A stretch of 64,000 nucleotides of DNA from NCBI RefSeq assembly GCF_015644665.1, contig NZ_JADOBQ010000003.1:476150-540149 (forward strand), in the 5' to 3' direction. The notes beneath the pieces were generated by a model that was given only the letters and a program-made list of their open reading frames with translations, had not been told where the DNA came from and did no database searches. Origin of the DNA: Roseobacter sp. MH60115. GTDB lineage: Bacteria; Pseudomonadota; Alphaproteobacteria; Rhodobacterales; Rhodobacteraceae. The position numbers and the translations under genes are program-made. Shown piece after piece: positions 53,823 through 63,873 of this stretch (position 1 is the stretch's first letter; each line of letters opens with the position of its first letter).

Positions 53823-55544
53823 ATGGCGCGCCATCTCATCACATCCGCAATCCCGTACATCAACGGGATCAAGCACCTGGGAAATCTGGTCGGCAGCCAA
53901 TTGCCAGCCGATCTTTTTGCGCGCTACCAGCGCGCGCGCGGCAACGAAGTGCTGTTTCTCTGCGCCACGGATGAGCACGGCACCCCGGCAGAGCTTGCCG
54001 CGGCAAAGGCGGGAAAGCCTGTTGCGGAATACTGCGCCGAAATGCACGCGGTTCAGGCCGAAATCGCGCGCGGTTTTCGACTGTCCTTCGATCACTTCGG
54101 ACGTTCGTCGAGCCCGCAGAACCATGCCTTGACCCAGCATTTTGCCGGTCGACTGGCCGAGGCTGGCCTGATCAGCGAAGTCAGCGAAAAGCAAGTCTAT
54201 TCTCATGCCGATGCCCGGTTCCTGCCGGATCGCTATATCGAAGGCACCTGCCCGAATTGCGGATACGACAAGGCGCGCGGCGATCAATGCGAAAACTGCA
54301 CCAAACAGCTCGACCCGACCGACCTGATTGACGCACGATCCGCCATTTCCGGCTCGACCGATCTGGAAGTGCGCGAAACCAAGCATCTCTATCTACGTCA
54401 GTCGGCGCTGAAAGATGAGCTGGATACCTGGATCGAATCCAAGACGGACTGGCCGGTTCTGACCACTTCGATTGCAAAGAAATGGCTGCATGATGGTGAC
54501 GGCTTGCGCGACCGGGGCATCACCCGTGATCTGGACTGGGGTATCCCGGTACGCAAGGGCACTGAGGAGTGGCCGGGGATGGAGGGCAAGGTTTTCTATG
54601 TCTGGTTCGATGCGCCGATAGAGTACATTGCCTGCGCAAGCGAATGGGCCGAAGCGCATGGGTTGGAGGACGCCGATTGGCACAGGTGGTGGCGCACCGA
54701 CAAAGGTGCAGACGATGTTCGCTATACGCAGTTCATGGGGAAAGACAACGTGCCTTTCCATACGCTGAGTTTTCCTGCGACTCTGATCGGATCGGGGGAG
54801 CCGTGGAAGATGGTGGACCACCTGAAATCCTTTAACTACCTGAACTATGATGGCGGTCAATTTTCCACGTCGCAGGGCCGCGGCATTTTCATGGATCAGG
54901 CGTTGGACCTGTTACCCGCAGATTATTGGCGGTGGTGGTTGCTCAGCCATGCGCCGGAAAGCAGCGATTCTGAATTCACCTGGGAGAACTTTCAAAGCTC
55001 TGTAAACAAGGATCTCGCCGATGTTTTGGGTAACTTCATCAGCCGGATCACCAAGTTCTGCCGGTCGAAGTTTGGCGAGGCCGTTCCGGGTGGCGGTGCG
55101 TATGGCCCAGCCGAAGACGCGCTGATTGCCGATCTGACCACGCGCGTCGCGCGCTACGCCACGCTAATGGACGGGATGGAAGTACGCAAATCCGCTCAGG
55201 AGCTGCGGGCCATCTGGGTGTGTGGCAATGAATACCTGCAAAGCGTCGCACCCTGGACAACATTTAAAACCGATCCGGATGCGGCAGCAATGCAAACCCG
55301 CCTGGGCTTAAATCTTGCCCATCTGTTCGCGGTTTTGTCGGCCCCCTTCCTGCCCGACGCCAGTAGAAAGATCCTGGAAAGCCTGAACGTCGGGGAAGCT
55401 GTTTGGCCGAAGGACCAGTCCGAATTCCTGTCACAGCTGTCACAAGGACATGCCTTCGAAGTCCCGGAGGTCCTCTTTGCAAAAATAAGCGAAGAGGAAT
55501 GTGAAAGCTGGAAGACACGTTTTTCCGGAATTCGACAAGCTTGA
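53823..55544 (+). CDS. metG: Methionyl-tRNA synthetase, archaeal/eukaryote-like type
   Basis: A 573-residue class I synthetase. The HIGH motif is HLGN (residues 18-21, [14 protein letters not shown]). A zinc knuckle reads [23 protein letters not shown]. The KMSKS loop is F-S-T-S (residues 347-350, [13 protein letters not shown]), with GIPVRKG and WFDAPIEY typical of MetRS. The sequence after it ([40 protein letters not shown]) resembles archaeal and eukaryotic MetRS. It charges tRNAMet with methionine. No tRNA-binding EMAP domain is attached. It stands alone, and whether a second MetRS exists elsewhere is unknown. Confidence 0.93.
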   Translation: MARHLITSAIPYINGIKHLGNLVGSQLPADLFARYQRARGNEVLFLCATDEHGTPAELAAAKAGKPVAEYCAEMHAVQAEIARGFRLSFDHFGRSSSPQNHALTQHFAGRLAEAGLISEVSEKQVYSHADARFLPDRYIEGTCPNCGYDKARGDQCENCTKQLDPTDLIDARSAISGSTDLEVRETKHLYLRQSALKDELDTWIESKTDWPVLTTSIAKKWLHDGDGLRDRGITRDLDWGIPVRKGTEEWPGMEGKVFYVWFDAPIEYIACASEWAEAHGLEDADWHRWWRTDKGADDVRYTQFMGKDNVPFHTLSFPATLIGSGEPWKMVDHLKSFNYLNYDGGQFSTSQGRGIFMDQALDLLPADYWRWWLLSHAPESSDSEFTWENFQSSVNKDLADVLGNFISRITKFCRSKFGEAVPGGGAYGPAEDALIADLTTRVARYATLMDGMEVRKSAQELRAIWVCGNEYLQSVAPWTTFKTDPDAAAMQTRLGLNLAHLFAVLSAPFLPDASRKILESLNVGEAVWPKDQSEFLSQLSQGHAFEVPEVLFAKISEEECESWKTRFSGIRQA

Positions 55545-55602
55545 CGCGGTTCTGACGAGAACAGTCGCATCCTCCGATACGACCTTCCTGTGACAGCTGT
55601 TG

Positions 55603-58212
55603 TCAGAACTCTTCCCATCCAGAGTCGAGGTCTACGTCCTCTTCCATTTCTACTTTGAGCGCAGCATTCCCGTGCGTCGCGCTCGCCGCGCGTGGCGTGG
55701 CTGGCTCCGCACTTGGTGCGCTTTCCTTTGCGGGAGCCGCCGGCTTCGCGACTTTGGCAAAATCGAGCTTGAATCGCGCCACCGCCGCCGCCAATGCATC
55801 CGCTTCCGTCGTGAGAGCGTGGCTCGCGGCAGTCGTTTCTTCGAACATAGCCGCATTCTGCTGTGTTACGTGATCCAACTCGTTCACCGCAGTGTTAATT
55901 TCGTTCAGGCCCGCTGACTGCTCGCGCGCGGACGTCGCGATGGTTGAAACACGTTTGGAAATCTCAGAAACTGAACTCACAATTGACGCAAGGGCGCTAC
56001 CGGTCTTGTCAACCAAATCCACTCCCTGCTCTACTTGATCTCCAGAACTCGAGATCAGTGCATTGATTTCGCGGGCTGCATCCGAAGAGCGTTGTGCCAG
56101 GGCGCGAACCTCCGTGGCAACCACTGCAAACCCGCGCCCTGCCTCACCGGCACGCGCTGCTTCAACCCCGGCGTTCAGGGCCAGCAAATTTGTCTGGAAG
56201 GCAATGTCGTCGATCACGGTTGTGATTTTCGAAATCTCTTGTGATGACGTCTTGATACCATCCATTGCCTCAACCGCCTGACGGGCAACCTCCCCACCTT
56301 TTTCGGCATTGGCCTGTGCATCTGCCGACATCGAGGACGCCTCGTCTGCACCTTCAGCAGCAGACCTTACGGAACTCGTCAGCTCATCGAGAGCCGCAGC
56401 GGTTTCTTCCAGTGTCGCCGCTTGCTTTTCGGTGCGTCGTGACAAGTCATCTGCAGCTGTCGTAATTTCCCCCGTCTCGTTCCGGATCGATTCAGAGTTG
56501 TGCATCACAGCGCCGACGGCTTCTTTCAACGCGCGCACCGCTGCGTTGAAATCGCTCCGCAGTTTTTCGTAGTCCTCCGGGAAGGCTGTGGCAATTTCGA
56601 TTGTCAGATCACCTTCGGAGAGGCTCTGCAGCCCGACACCCAACGCCTGGACCACCGCCTTCTGCTGCTCAGCCACCAGCGCGCGTTCCTCGTCAGCGAG
56701 ACGCACCGCTTCAGCACTTTGTGTTACATCCGTGCCGAGAAAGATCGCACGGTCCAGTTTCCCATCAGGCGATGGCACGGACGCAAAGTTGCCTTCGAGG
56801 ATCATTGTCTTGCCATCAGACGCGCGATTGACTGCAAAACGACCGAAAACCGCGTCGCCTTCCAAATCGCTGTTCAGCGCTTTCCGCTGCAACTCCTCCG
56901 CGCTCACGTCACCTTCGGCGGACCCAGCAAAAACCTTTGAGAATGTGCTGGAATGAATCGCATCATCGGAGACATCCAGCAAGGCAACCATATTGAGATT
57001 TGTCCCAATCACCTGCCCCTGTGCATCGAATTCGATACGCAGCTGGCTATGATCAATCGTCTCAAGCAACGCAGAATTGCGAGCGGCTTCGGTGTTGTCC
57101 GCCCACTCGATAACGGCGCCGATCATCTCTTCCGCGTCATTCAACGCCGCGTTCATGTTAATTTCAATCAGCGCATCACCAATCTTTGCAATATGCGACA
57201 CCGGCAGTGCATCCTTCCCACGAGACAAAATCTCCGTGGCGTAGTCACGCATCTGGTCGAAGTTTGCCAGGCTCGCTCCCATGGCCGTTCCCTCTTTCAG
57301 GTCAGGCCAGTTTTTTTGCAGATCGACTGAAATCTCCTGCAGAAGTGTCTCACAGGTAGGATTCAGAAAAATCACCTGCAGCTGCTCGTCCACCATCATC
57401 ATCGGCGCAGTGGATCCGACGAATGCAGCACTCTTGAAGGCGCTTTCGCGCTCGGCTTTCTTGGCAACACTCAAGGCCTCGCGAAAGGTGTCGAGCCGGC
57501 GGGCCATTTGCCCGACTTCATCCCCACGACTGGTGTAGGGGACTTCGATGTCATAGTTTGCGTTTTCCACCTCCCCCATTGCCGATGTCAGGCGCATGAG
57601 CGGCTGGGACATCTGGCTGCGCAGAAAGTAACCTGCCAAAGCGACCGCAATGATCATGACAACCATGCCGGTGCTCAGCGCCTTTGTTTGAAGCGCTTCC
57701 AAACGCGCAAGCTGGCTCGCATCACTCCAGCTTGTCACCACAACGCCCGAAATGGCGTCGCCATCGCCGAAGACCGCCGGATAAGCGACCGACAAACCAT
57801 CCTCGGACACGACCACTTGCGATTGATCCAATGCTTCCTGTGCCAGCGCAGTGGCCATCTCGGCATCGAAGCTCTCGATCCCTTTGTTGTACAGAACTGC
57901 CCCCGTACCGCTGACCACAAGGGCGCCTTTCGCATCAGGTTTTGCGGAGGCAATGACACCATCCACAATCTGTTCAACCGCATTTGTGTTCCCGAACTTG
58001 ATCGCGCCTCCCATCTGCATGGCCAGCAACCCAGTCACTTCCGACGCACGTTCACTCAGCGCATCAGAGGTCAGTTCCTCTTTCATGTTGTTGCTCATCA
58101 GGGCGACTGCAGCCACAACGGCAACCACGCAAACAACCACCATGACGGTACATTTGATAAAAAGACTGTTGAGCGGGTTTGTCTGTTGCGTGGAGCGTTT
58201 CAGAAATGACAT
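55603..58212 (-). CDS. Methyl-accepting chemotaxis protein with PAS domains and C-terminal GWEEF
   Basis: An 869-residue chemoreceptor. Membrane helices flank a periplasmic sensor (about 18-40 and 185-210), followed by HAMP, two PAS-like segments (about 275-390 and 395-500) and the MA signalling domain with the conserved hairpin tip [45 protein letters not shown]. The last five residues, GWEEF, fit the xWxxF pentapeptide that tethers CheR/CheB. It converges on the metG gene. The ligand is unknown. Confidence 0.94.
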   Translation of the reverse strand: MSFLKRSTQQTNPLNSLFIKCTVMVVVCVVAVVAAVALMSNNMKEELTSDALSERASEVTGLLAMQMGGAIKFGNTNAVEQIVDGVIASAKPDAKGALVVSGTGAVLYNKGIESFDAEMATALAQEALDQSQVVVSEDGLSVAYPAVFGDGDAISGVVVTSWSDASQLARLEALQTKALSTGMVVMIIAVALAGYFLRSQMSQPLMRLTSAMGEVENANYDIEVPYTSRGDEVGQMARRLDTFREALSVAKKAERESAFKSAAFVGSTAPMMMVDEQLQVIFLNPTCETLLQEISVDLQKNWPDLKEGTAMGASLANFDQMRDYATEILSRGKDALPVSHIAKIGDALIEINMNAALNDAEEMIGAVIEWADNTEAARNSALLETIDHSQLRIEFDAQGQVIGTNLNMVALLDVSDDAIHSSTFSKVFAGSAEGDVSAEELQRKALNSDLEGDAVFGRFAVNRASDGKTMILEGNFASVPSPDGKLDRAIFLGTDVTQSAEAVRLADEERALVAEQQKAVVQALGVGLQSLSEGDLTIEIATAFPEDYEKLRSDFNAAVRALKEAVGAVMHNSESIRNETGEITTAADDLSRRTEKQAATLEETAAALDELTSSVRSAAEGADEASSMSADAQANAEKGGEVARQAVEAMDGIKTSSQEISKITTVIDDIAFQTNLLALNAGVEAARAGEAGRGFAVVATEVRALAQRSSDAAREINALISSSGDQVEQGVDLVDKTGSALASIVSSVSEISKRVSTIATSAREQSAGLNEINTAVNELDHVTQQNAAMFEETTAASHALTTEADALAAAVARFKLDFAKVAKPAAPAKESAPSAEPATPRAASATHGNAALKVEMEEDVDLDSGWEEF

Positions 58213-58792
58213 CGCCGGGTCCCCTTGTGCGCGATCTTGTGTAACCGTTTGCAGAATTCTGGCAGGGCAGACGGTGTTTCAACTCTCCTCTCTACAATCG
58301 AGTTCTTACGGAGCGCTTAACGCCAACCAAGGTGGGTAGACATCTGGCACCGACAGAGATTTCAAACACGGGGATGCGTCCGGCGCACACCGCAAAATCT
58401 GTATCTTGGAAAAGAGTTCCGATGCATATCGAGAGCTCTTGCGCTCGGTCTCCCACCGGTGCTTGGAGGCCCTTGGCGAATGGCCGGGTGGAAGACGGTC
58501 AATCACACATCACTGCATTGAACGCGCCATGATCCGATCAGAGCTTGTTCCCCCACCTTACGGCTTGGCTGTCACGAGCTGATTTCGGACAAATACGTCT
58601 GCATATCGGACAAAATACACGCGTCGTATTTCAATCGTCACACCCGTCTGCGTTGAATTGATCACGGATCAGAGAACGCCTGTCTGATCGCAGGAAGCGG
58701 CCAGGTCGGGCCGGTTTCGGGGCAATCCACCGCAGGACCTCAGGCCGCCTGATACGCCTGCCCGCCATCCACTGAATCCAGGAGCGTCAGCG
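58213..58792. other. Intergenic region, no gene recognised
   Basis: About 580 bp between the divergent chemoreceptor and SulP genes. It presumably holds both promoters. Short frames show no known domain and I saw no conspicuous repeat. Confidence 0.45.
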
Positions 58793-61102
58793 ATGGAAGA
58801 TCTTGCCGATCAGCATGTCTTTGAAAACCACAACGCAGACAAAACCGCTCCTGCGGGTGCGTCGCACAGAACGCCCAATGATGCGCCCTCGCCCTTTGCA
58901 GCGCACACCCGATGGTGGCACCACATCCCCGCGATCCTCGCGGCAGGGCTGATCTGCGGACTGCTGGCCGCGATGTTCTCGATCTCGGCAGCGGCTTTGC
59001 TGTTCTCCAACGTGCTGGGCGAACAGATCACGCTGGCCATCGGCATCTGCCTTTTTGGATCCATCGTGTTGAGCATCGTGATCGCGCTCTTCAGTTCCTG
59101 TCCCGGGACGGTGTCCGTGACCCAGGAGGTCACCGTGGTGACGCTGGCGGTCATTGCGGCCTCCATCCATGCAACGATGTTTGCGGCACATAGCGAGGCG
59201 GAGATCCTGGCGACCATCGTGGTGATGATCGGGCTGGCAACATCCATCACGGGGCTGGCGCTTTTTGTCATGGGAACGCTGCGGTTGGGGCGGCTCATCC
59301 GGTTCATTCCATACCCGGTCATAGCCGGATTTCTCGCGGGCATGGGGTGGCTGATCGTTGCAGGTGCCTTGGCCGTGGTCCTGGGGGAGGCACTGACGCG
59401 CGCAACCCTGCCGACGCTGCTGGACCCGGCCACCCTGGCCAAATGGGTCCCCGCTGTCGCCTTTGCTCTTTTCGTCGACACGGCCTCGCGGCGCAGCGGC
59501 AACCCGCTCGTGGCCCCGGCGGCACTTGTCGCCTCGCTGGCTTTCTTTCACGCGGTCGTCTGGATGATGGACATATCCGCGGCGCAACTGCAGCTGCAGG
59601 GCTGGGTATTCGCCCCACCGCAGGAGGGTCGGATTCTGCTCCCCTTTGAAGGTAACCCTCTGGCCGCTGCGGATTGGGCTGTGATCTGGTACGAGGCCCC
59701 AAAAGTGATTGTCCTTGTCGCCGTCAGTGCAGCGGCCCTGCTGTTTGCATCGAGCGGTATCGAAATGTCTGTCAAACGGGACATTGATCTTGATGTCGAA
59801 CTCCGCGCGGCCGGCATCGCCAACATGTTTGCCGGTGCAGGCGGCGGGGCGGCCGGGTTCCAGGGGCTGGGGCTCACCATGCTGGCTCATCAGCTGGGCG
59901 CGCCCTACCGCATCACCGGCGTGTTGGTGGCAGGTGTCTGTACGGCGGTCCTGTTTTTCGGCGCAACCCTGCTCAGCTTCGTGCCTATTCCACTTTTTGG
60001 CGGCCTGCTGCTCTGGATCGGCGGCGGGCTGCTGTACGAATGGCTGATCGCCATTCGCGCGAGAATATCGCGGCGGGAGTACCTGATTGTTCTGCTGATC
60101 GTTGGCCTGATCGTCTCCGTCGGGCTGCTCGAAGGGGTGGTCGTGGGCATTTTTGCAGCCGCTGCCCTCTTCACGCTTGAGTATGCCCGCGTCGAGGTTG
60201 TCAAATACGCAGTAACCGGCGCGGAATTGCATAGCCGGATCGAGCACGCTGACGACGACCGTGCCTATCTCACCCGTCAGGGCAGGCATACAGTTGTCCT
60301 GCGCCTTCAAGGGTTCGTGTTTTTTGGTAGCGTTTACCGGCTGCACCAGTTCATTCTTGACCGTATCGCCTGCAGCGACACGCCCAGCATCAGGTTCCTG
60401 ATCCTGGATTGTCGGGATGTCTCAGGGTTCGATTCATCGGCCATTCTGAGCCTGGAGAAAATCCGCGATATGATCCTGAAGGACAATGGCGAATTGATCG
60501 TCAGCGGCCTCAAGCCCGCCATCGCCGAGAAATTGCACATGGCTGTGGGGCCCGAAAGAAATCAGCGAACCTGCCGCTGTTTTGACACCCTGGATCAGGC
60601 GATGGCCTGGTGTGAAGACCGCCTTTTGCAGGGCTGGCAGGATCGACCGTCCAGGGATCATCGACATAGCCTCGCAGATCACCTGAATCGCGAGATCGAC
60701 TGTCCGGATGCGGTTGAAAACATGCGCCCCTACCTTGAGAGAGTTGATATTGCGCCGCAAACCCGTTTGATCCGTCAGGGTGCGCAATCCTCTGACATCT
60801 TCTTTATCGAGCGCGGCACCGTCATCGTTCAGTTGGACGCAGGTGGGATGTCACCCGTTCATCTGCGGACGCTTGGACCGGGAACAATTGTCGGAGAAAT
60901 GTCCTTTTTCCTGAAACGTCCACGCACGGCGTCGGCGGTCGCACAGACCGACACCACCGTCTGGCGACTATCTCGCGACAATCTCCAGCGTATGACGACG
61001 CGGGAGCCGCAACTGGCATACGCGTTTCACAGCTACCTGCTGCGCATCGTCTCGGAGCGCCTGAACCAGACAAACCGACTTGTCAGTTCCCTGACAAACT
61101 AG
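58793..61102 (+). CDS. SulP-STAS-cyclic-nucleotide-binding fusion transporter
   Basis: A 769-residue inner-membrane protein. The SulP/SLC26 transporter core (about 40-430) has about 12 helices including GFLAGMGWLIVAGALAVVLG and GGAAGFQGLGLTMLAHQLG. The STAS domain (about 480-590) contains IRFLILDCRDVSGFDSSAILSLEKI. The C-terminal cNMP-binding domain (about 640-755) has LIRQGAQSSDIFFIERGTVIVQL and GPGTIVGEMSFFLKRPRTASAVAQTDT. It probably moves sulfate or bicarbonate and may be gated by a cyclic nucleotide. No arginine-typical PRAATVxA pocket is fully conserved: here RPRTASAVA. Confidence 0.92.
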   Translation: MEDLADQHVFENHNADKTAPAGASHRTPNDAPSPFAAHTRWWHHIPAILAAGLICGLLAAMFSISAAALLFSNVLGEQITLAIGICLFGSIVLSIVIALFSSCPGTVSVTQEVTVVTLAVIAASIHATMFAAHSEAEILATIVVMIGLATSITGLALFVMGTLRLGRLIRFIPYPVIAGFLAGMGWLIVAGALAVVLGEALTRATLPTLLDPATLAKWVPAVAFALFVDTASRRSGNPLVAPAALVASLAFFHAVVWMMDISAAQLQLQGWVFAPPQEGRILLPFEGNPLAAADWAVIWYEAPKVIVLVAVSAAALLFASSGIEMSVKRDIDLDVELRAAGIANMFAGAGGGAAGFQGLGLTMLAHQLGAPYRITGVLVAGVCTAVLFFGATLLSFVPIPLFGGLLLWIGGGLLYEWLIAIRARISRREYLIVLLIVGLIVSVGLLEGVVVGIFAAAALFTLEYARVEVVKYAVTGAELHSRIEHADDDRAYLTRQGRHTVVLRLQGFVFFGSVYRLHQFILDRIACSDTPSIRFLILDCRDVSGFDSSAILSLEKIRDMILKDNGELIVSGLKPAIAEKLHMAVGPERNQRTCRCFDTLDQAMAWCEDRLLQGWQDRPSRDHRHSLADHLNREIDCPDAVENMRPYLERVDIAPQTRLIRQGAQSSDIFFIERGTVIVQLDAGGMSPVHLRTLGPGTIVGEMSFFLKRPRTASAVAQTDTTVWRLSRDNLQRMTTREPQLAYAFHSYLLRIVSERLNQTNRLVSSLTN

Positions 61103-61430
61103 CCACTCACAGCGGTTGAGACGACGAAGGCGCATGCGCGGGGCTTTCTCTCCACGACCGCCGTAGAATGGGTTTGGTTTTCCCGTCCCCGCCAAGGCCC
61201 TGCGCATGTCCTAAGGACCACGCATCTCTCTCTGAGGCGCTTTCCCAAATCACGTTACGCGGGAGATCGGCCAGCCTTTGCCCCCGTCCCGTCCAGCAAT
61301 CACGGCCCTCCTTTTCACAAAGAATATGTTGCAGGTTTAAGCGGATGAGCGGATAACCGGGCAGGCTATCGACCTTCTCAGGCTCTACAGCACAGTTGTC
61401 TCGACATGTTCGAAAGGCAGGTCATAAGCA
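61103..61430. other. Intergenic region, no gene recognised
   Basis: About 330 bp between the SulP gene and the 7TMR-AraC gene, both rightward. It presumably holds the promoter of the latter. Nothing else recognised. Confidence 0.4.
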
Positions 61431-63251
61431 ATGAAGACCGTTGGGACGTTCCGAACATGGGTGCAGGCCGTCGCGACCCTGAGGCCAATCCGACAGATCC
61501 TGCCAGCTTTGATCGTCTTGAGTGTCATGCTGCAGGAGGCCGCGCCCGCTTTTGGGAATGAAGCATCAGAGCCTGCTGGAAAGAGCGATACAGCCAGACT
61601 GATCAACACGCTTCCAAGTGCCTCTCAGGAACAACTGCGCGCTTTGTCAGCCACCTATTTAGTCGATCCGGGCGGCGACCTCGACATCAAAGACATTCAG
61701 CAACAACCCTTCGTCACCGCAGCGCGCGAAGGGAGGTTCCCCGTTCCGTCCGAGGGGGCCGTCTGGCTGCGGTTCGACATCTCCAACCCGCACGCGGATG
61801 TCAAAAGGTGGATCATTGCCGCGATCGAGTTGTTCGTCCATGAGTTGGCGCTCTACGAGGTGACACCCGAGGGTGTTTTGCTCTTGTCACGAAACGGCCG
61901 GTCGGTGCCGTTGAATGAAAGACCGATCAACGTGGTTCAACCCGCCGTACCCGTCCAGATCAATGCCGGCGACACTAGAACATTTTACCTGCGTGTTTTC
62001 GGGATGCTGTCACCCAGCGTCAGCCCGGTGCTGGTCTCGGCGGATATGTTCACGTCCTGGTCGACAAAATCCGGGATCACTATCGCACTGCTGGCCGTTT
62101 TTCCGGGCATCATGGCGGCCTTCAGTTTAATTTTCTTTCGGCAGGTCGATCCCCGATCCTACCAGTATTATGCGGCCTATATGATGAGCCGCTTTATTTT
62201 TGCGGTCTTTTACAGTGACTGGTTCGTACAAGTGTCCGGCGTCATCCTGTCGCCGACAGTCAACACCCGGTTGGTTCAGTTTTTTTCGGGCACCGGCACT
62301 CTCTTCCTCATCTTGTTTTGCAGCGTGCTGCTCTCGGCGAAAGGCACGTCAAAACTGGAGAAACGCACCATTCAACTGCTCCTGATCGCCGGGGTGGCCG
62401 TTGTTGCCGCGACAACTCTGAGCCCTTTGCTGCTACGGACACCCCTGTTTGTCTTCAATGTGGCAGCGCCGCTCGTCCTGTTCGTCTTGGCAGCCATCAA
62501 GTTCCGCGCAGGTTTGCACTATGCCGGATGGATCTGTGTGGGGCTTGCTGCCTTGATGGTTGGAATGTTCTTTGCGATTTTGGGCTTCCTGTTCCCAAAT
62601 GAAATCACGCCCACGTCCTCGATTTGGGAATTGAGCCTGATGAGCCCGCTGAAACTCGGCTATCATTTCGCCGTTTTGAGCGAGCCGGTTTTCATGATGA
62701 TCGCCTTGTCGACAATGGTAAGCTCCATGCAACGGCAAAGACGCAGGGCAATCGCACAGGCAGGTGCCTTGCAACAGAAAATGAAAGCCGCCGAGAAAGA
62801 GCGCGGTGAGATGCAAAAACACGCCGACGCCCGGATTAAGGCGCTCGAAGCGCGACTGGTGGACAGTCCTGCCAACGAGCTGCTCGCGCCGGTTGAGCAA
62901 CGTTTTCTGGAGCGCGCCACGGAATGCGTTCTTGACAACATTACCGACGAGAGCTTTGGCGTTCGGGAACTTGCATTGGCACTTGCCACCAGCGAGAAAA
63001 CCCTGGGGCGGCGGATACAGAACTCTCACGGTCAGACATCGCTCGCCTTTATCCGCTCCATCCGCCTGAGTTTTGCACGAGACCTCATCCTGACGCGTCA
63101 ACACAGGACAATAAGACAGACCTCGCATGCCGCCGGCTTCTCCAGCGTCAGTCATTTCACAAAGCTCTACAGGCAGGAGTACAGCGAAACGCCCAGCGAA
63201 ACCTACAAGCTGGTACTGCCGGATGCCCTGAGTAAAAAGTCAAATTTCTGA
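61431..63251 (+). CDS. Membrane-anchored 7TMR-DISM/AraC-type transcriptional regulator
   Basis: A 606-residue protein. A signal-like helix (about 20-42) leads to a 7TMR-DISMED2-type periplasmic domain (about 60-200). A block of seven membrane helices (about 205-430, e.g. ITIALLAVFPGIMAAFSLIFF and GWICVGLAALMVGMFFAILGFLF) is followed by a coiled coil (about 435-475) and a C-terminal AraC helix-turn-helix (about 495-600: FGVRELALALATSEKTLGRRIQNSHGQTSLAFIRSIRLSFARDLILTRQHRTIRQTSHAAGFSSVSHFTKLYRQEY). It would bind DNA directly from the inner membrane in response to a periplasmic ligand. Confidence 0.9.
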   Translation: MKTVGTFRTWVQAVATLRPIRQILPALIVLSVMLQEAAPAFGNEASEPAGKSDTARLINTLPSASQEQLRALSATYLVDPGGDLDIKDIQQQPFVTAAREGRFPVPSEGAVWLRFDISNPHADVKRWIIAAIELFVHELALYEVTPEGVLLLSRNGRSVPLNERPINVVQPAVPVQINAGDTRTFYLRVFGMLSPSVSPVLVSADMFTSWSTKSGITIALLAVFPGIMAAFSLIFFRQVDPRSYQYYAAYMMSRFIFAVFYSDWFVQVSGVILSPTVNTRLVQFFSGTGTLFLILFCSVLLSAKGTSKLEKRTIQLLLIAGVAVVAATTLSPLLLRTPLFVFNVAAPLVLFVLAAIKFRAGLHYAGWICVGLAALMVGMFFAILGFLFPNEITPTSSIWELSLMSPLKLGYHFAVLSEPVFMMIALSTMVSSMQRQRRRAIAQAGALQQKMKAAEKERGEMQKHADARIKALEARLVDSPANELLAPVEQRFLERATECVLDNITDESFGVRELALALATSEKTLGRRIQNSHGQTSLAFIRSIRLSFARDLILTRQHRTIRQTSHAAGFSSVSHFTKLYRQEYSETPSETYKLVLPDALSKKSNF

Positions 63252-63436
63252 TGGCCCTAAGGTCTTGTCCGGCATCACAGGTTGCAAGTGCCCGGAGCTT
63301 TAACAGCTTTGTCAAATTGGCCGTAACGCGGAGATGTATTGGTTTCGCCGGAACGATAGCCGGATGATGACAGTCTTTCGCTTTTGCGAGAAATTGAGTT
63401 CCGCTTTGGCTTGGTTCCGATGGCACTGGAGACTGC

Positions 63437-63820
63437 TGGCGCAAGGGCCGGATGATGAACGGCTATGTCGTATTCTGCGCGCCGATAGGATACCTCTACA
63501 AAAAAGGCCGGTTCATACGGTAGGCTGTGGACTCGTGTCGCGTCCTTGACGTCCATCCTCAAAGGCTACACCTCGGGCCGCATCGCGTCCCGGGCTGAGT
63601 TGAAACGCTTCTTTTAGGAACAGCCGAAGTTTCCCAAAGACTTGCCCAGTGGACAGATCCGCCGGCAGCGCTTCACTGATCTGCTCAAGCCGACCTTTGA
63701 ACCAGACATAAAGCCGCAGCTGTTGGACAGCCCTTGGATCGGCCCTGCCTTTGCGTTTTACGCCTTCCACGTGGTCTGCTTGCTGTAGTTCGAGAGCTGG
63801 CCCGCCTTACAGGAAAACCG
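63437..63820 (+). pseudogene. Decayed large serine recombinase (TinR-like) fragment
   Basis: The plus strand shows pieces of the C-terminal part of a serine recombinase in different frames: MMNGYVVFCAPIGYLYKK (about 63449-63505), then ILKGYTSGRIASRAELKRFF with a stop and EQPKFPKDLPSGQIRRQRFTDLL (about 63555-63690), and possibly PLRFTPSTWSACCSSR later. The stop and frame changes show it is inactive. It marks an old mobile insertion beside an IS element. Confidence 0.65.
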
Positions 63821-63873
63821 TTCGCTTCTGTGGGTATTTGCATCAGCAGCGCTCATAGGTGCTATGGCCTAGG

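Noticed and set aside
63513..63770. Minus-strand gene in the recombinase remnant region
   Set aside because: The plus strand shows clear serine-recombinase remnants, so the minus-strand frame is a shadow.
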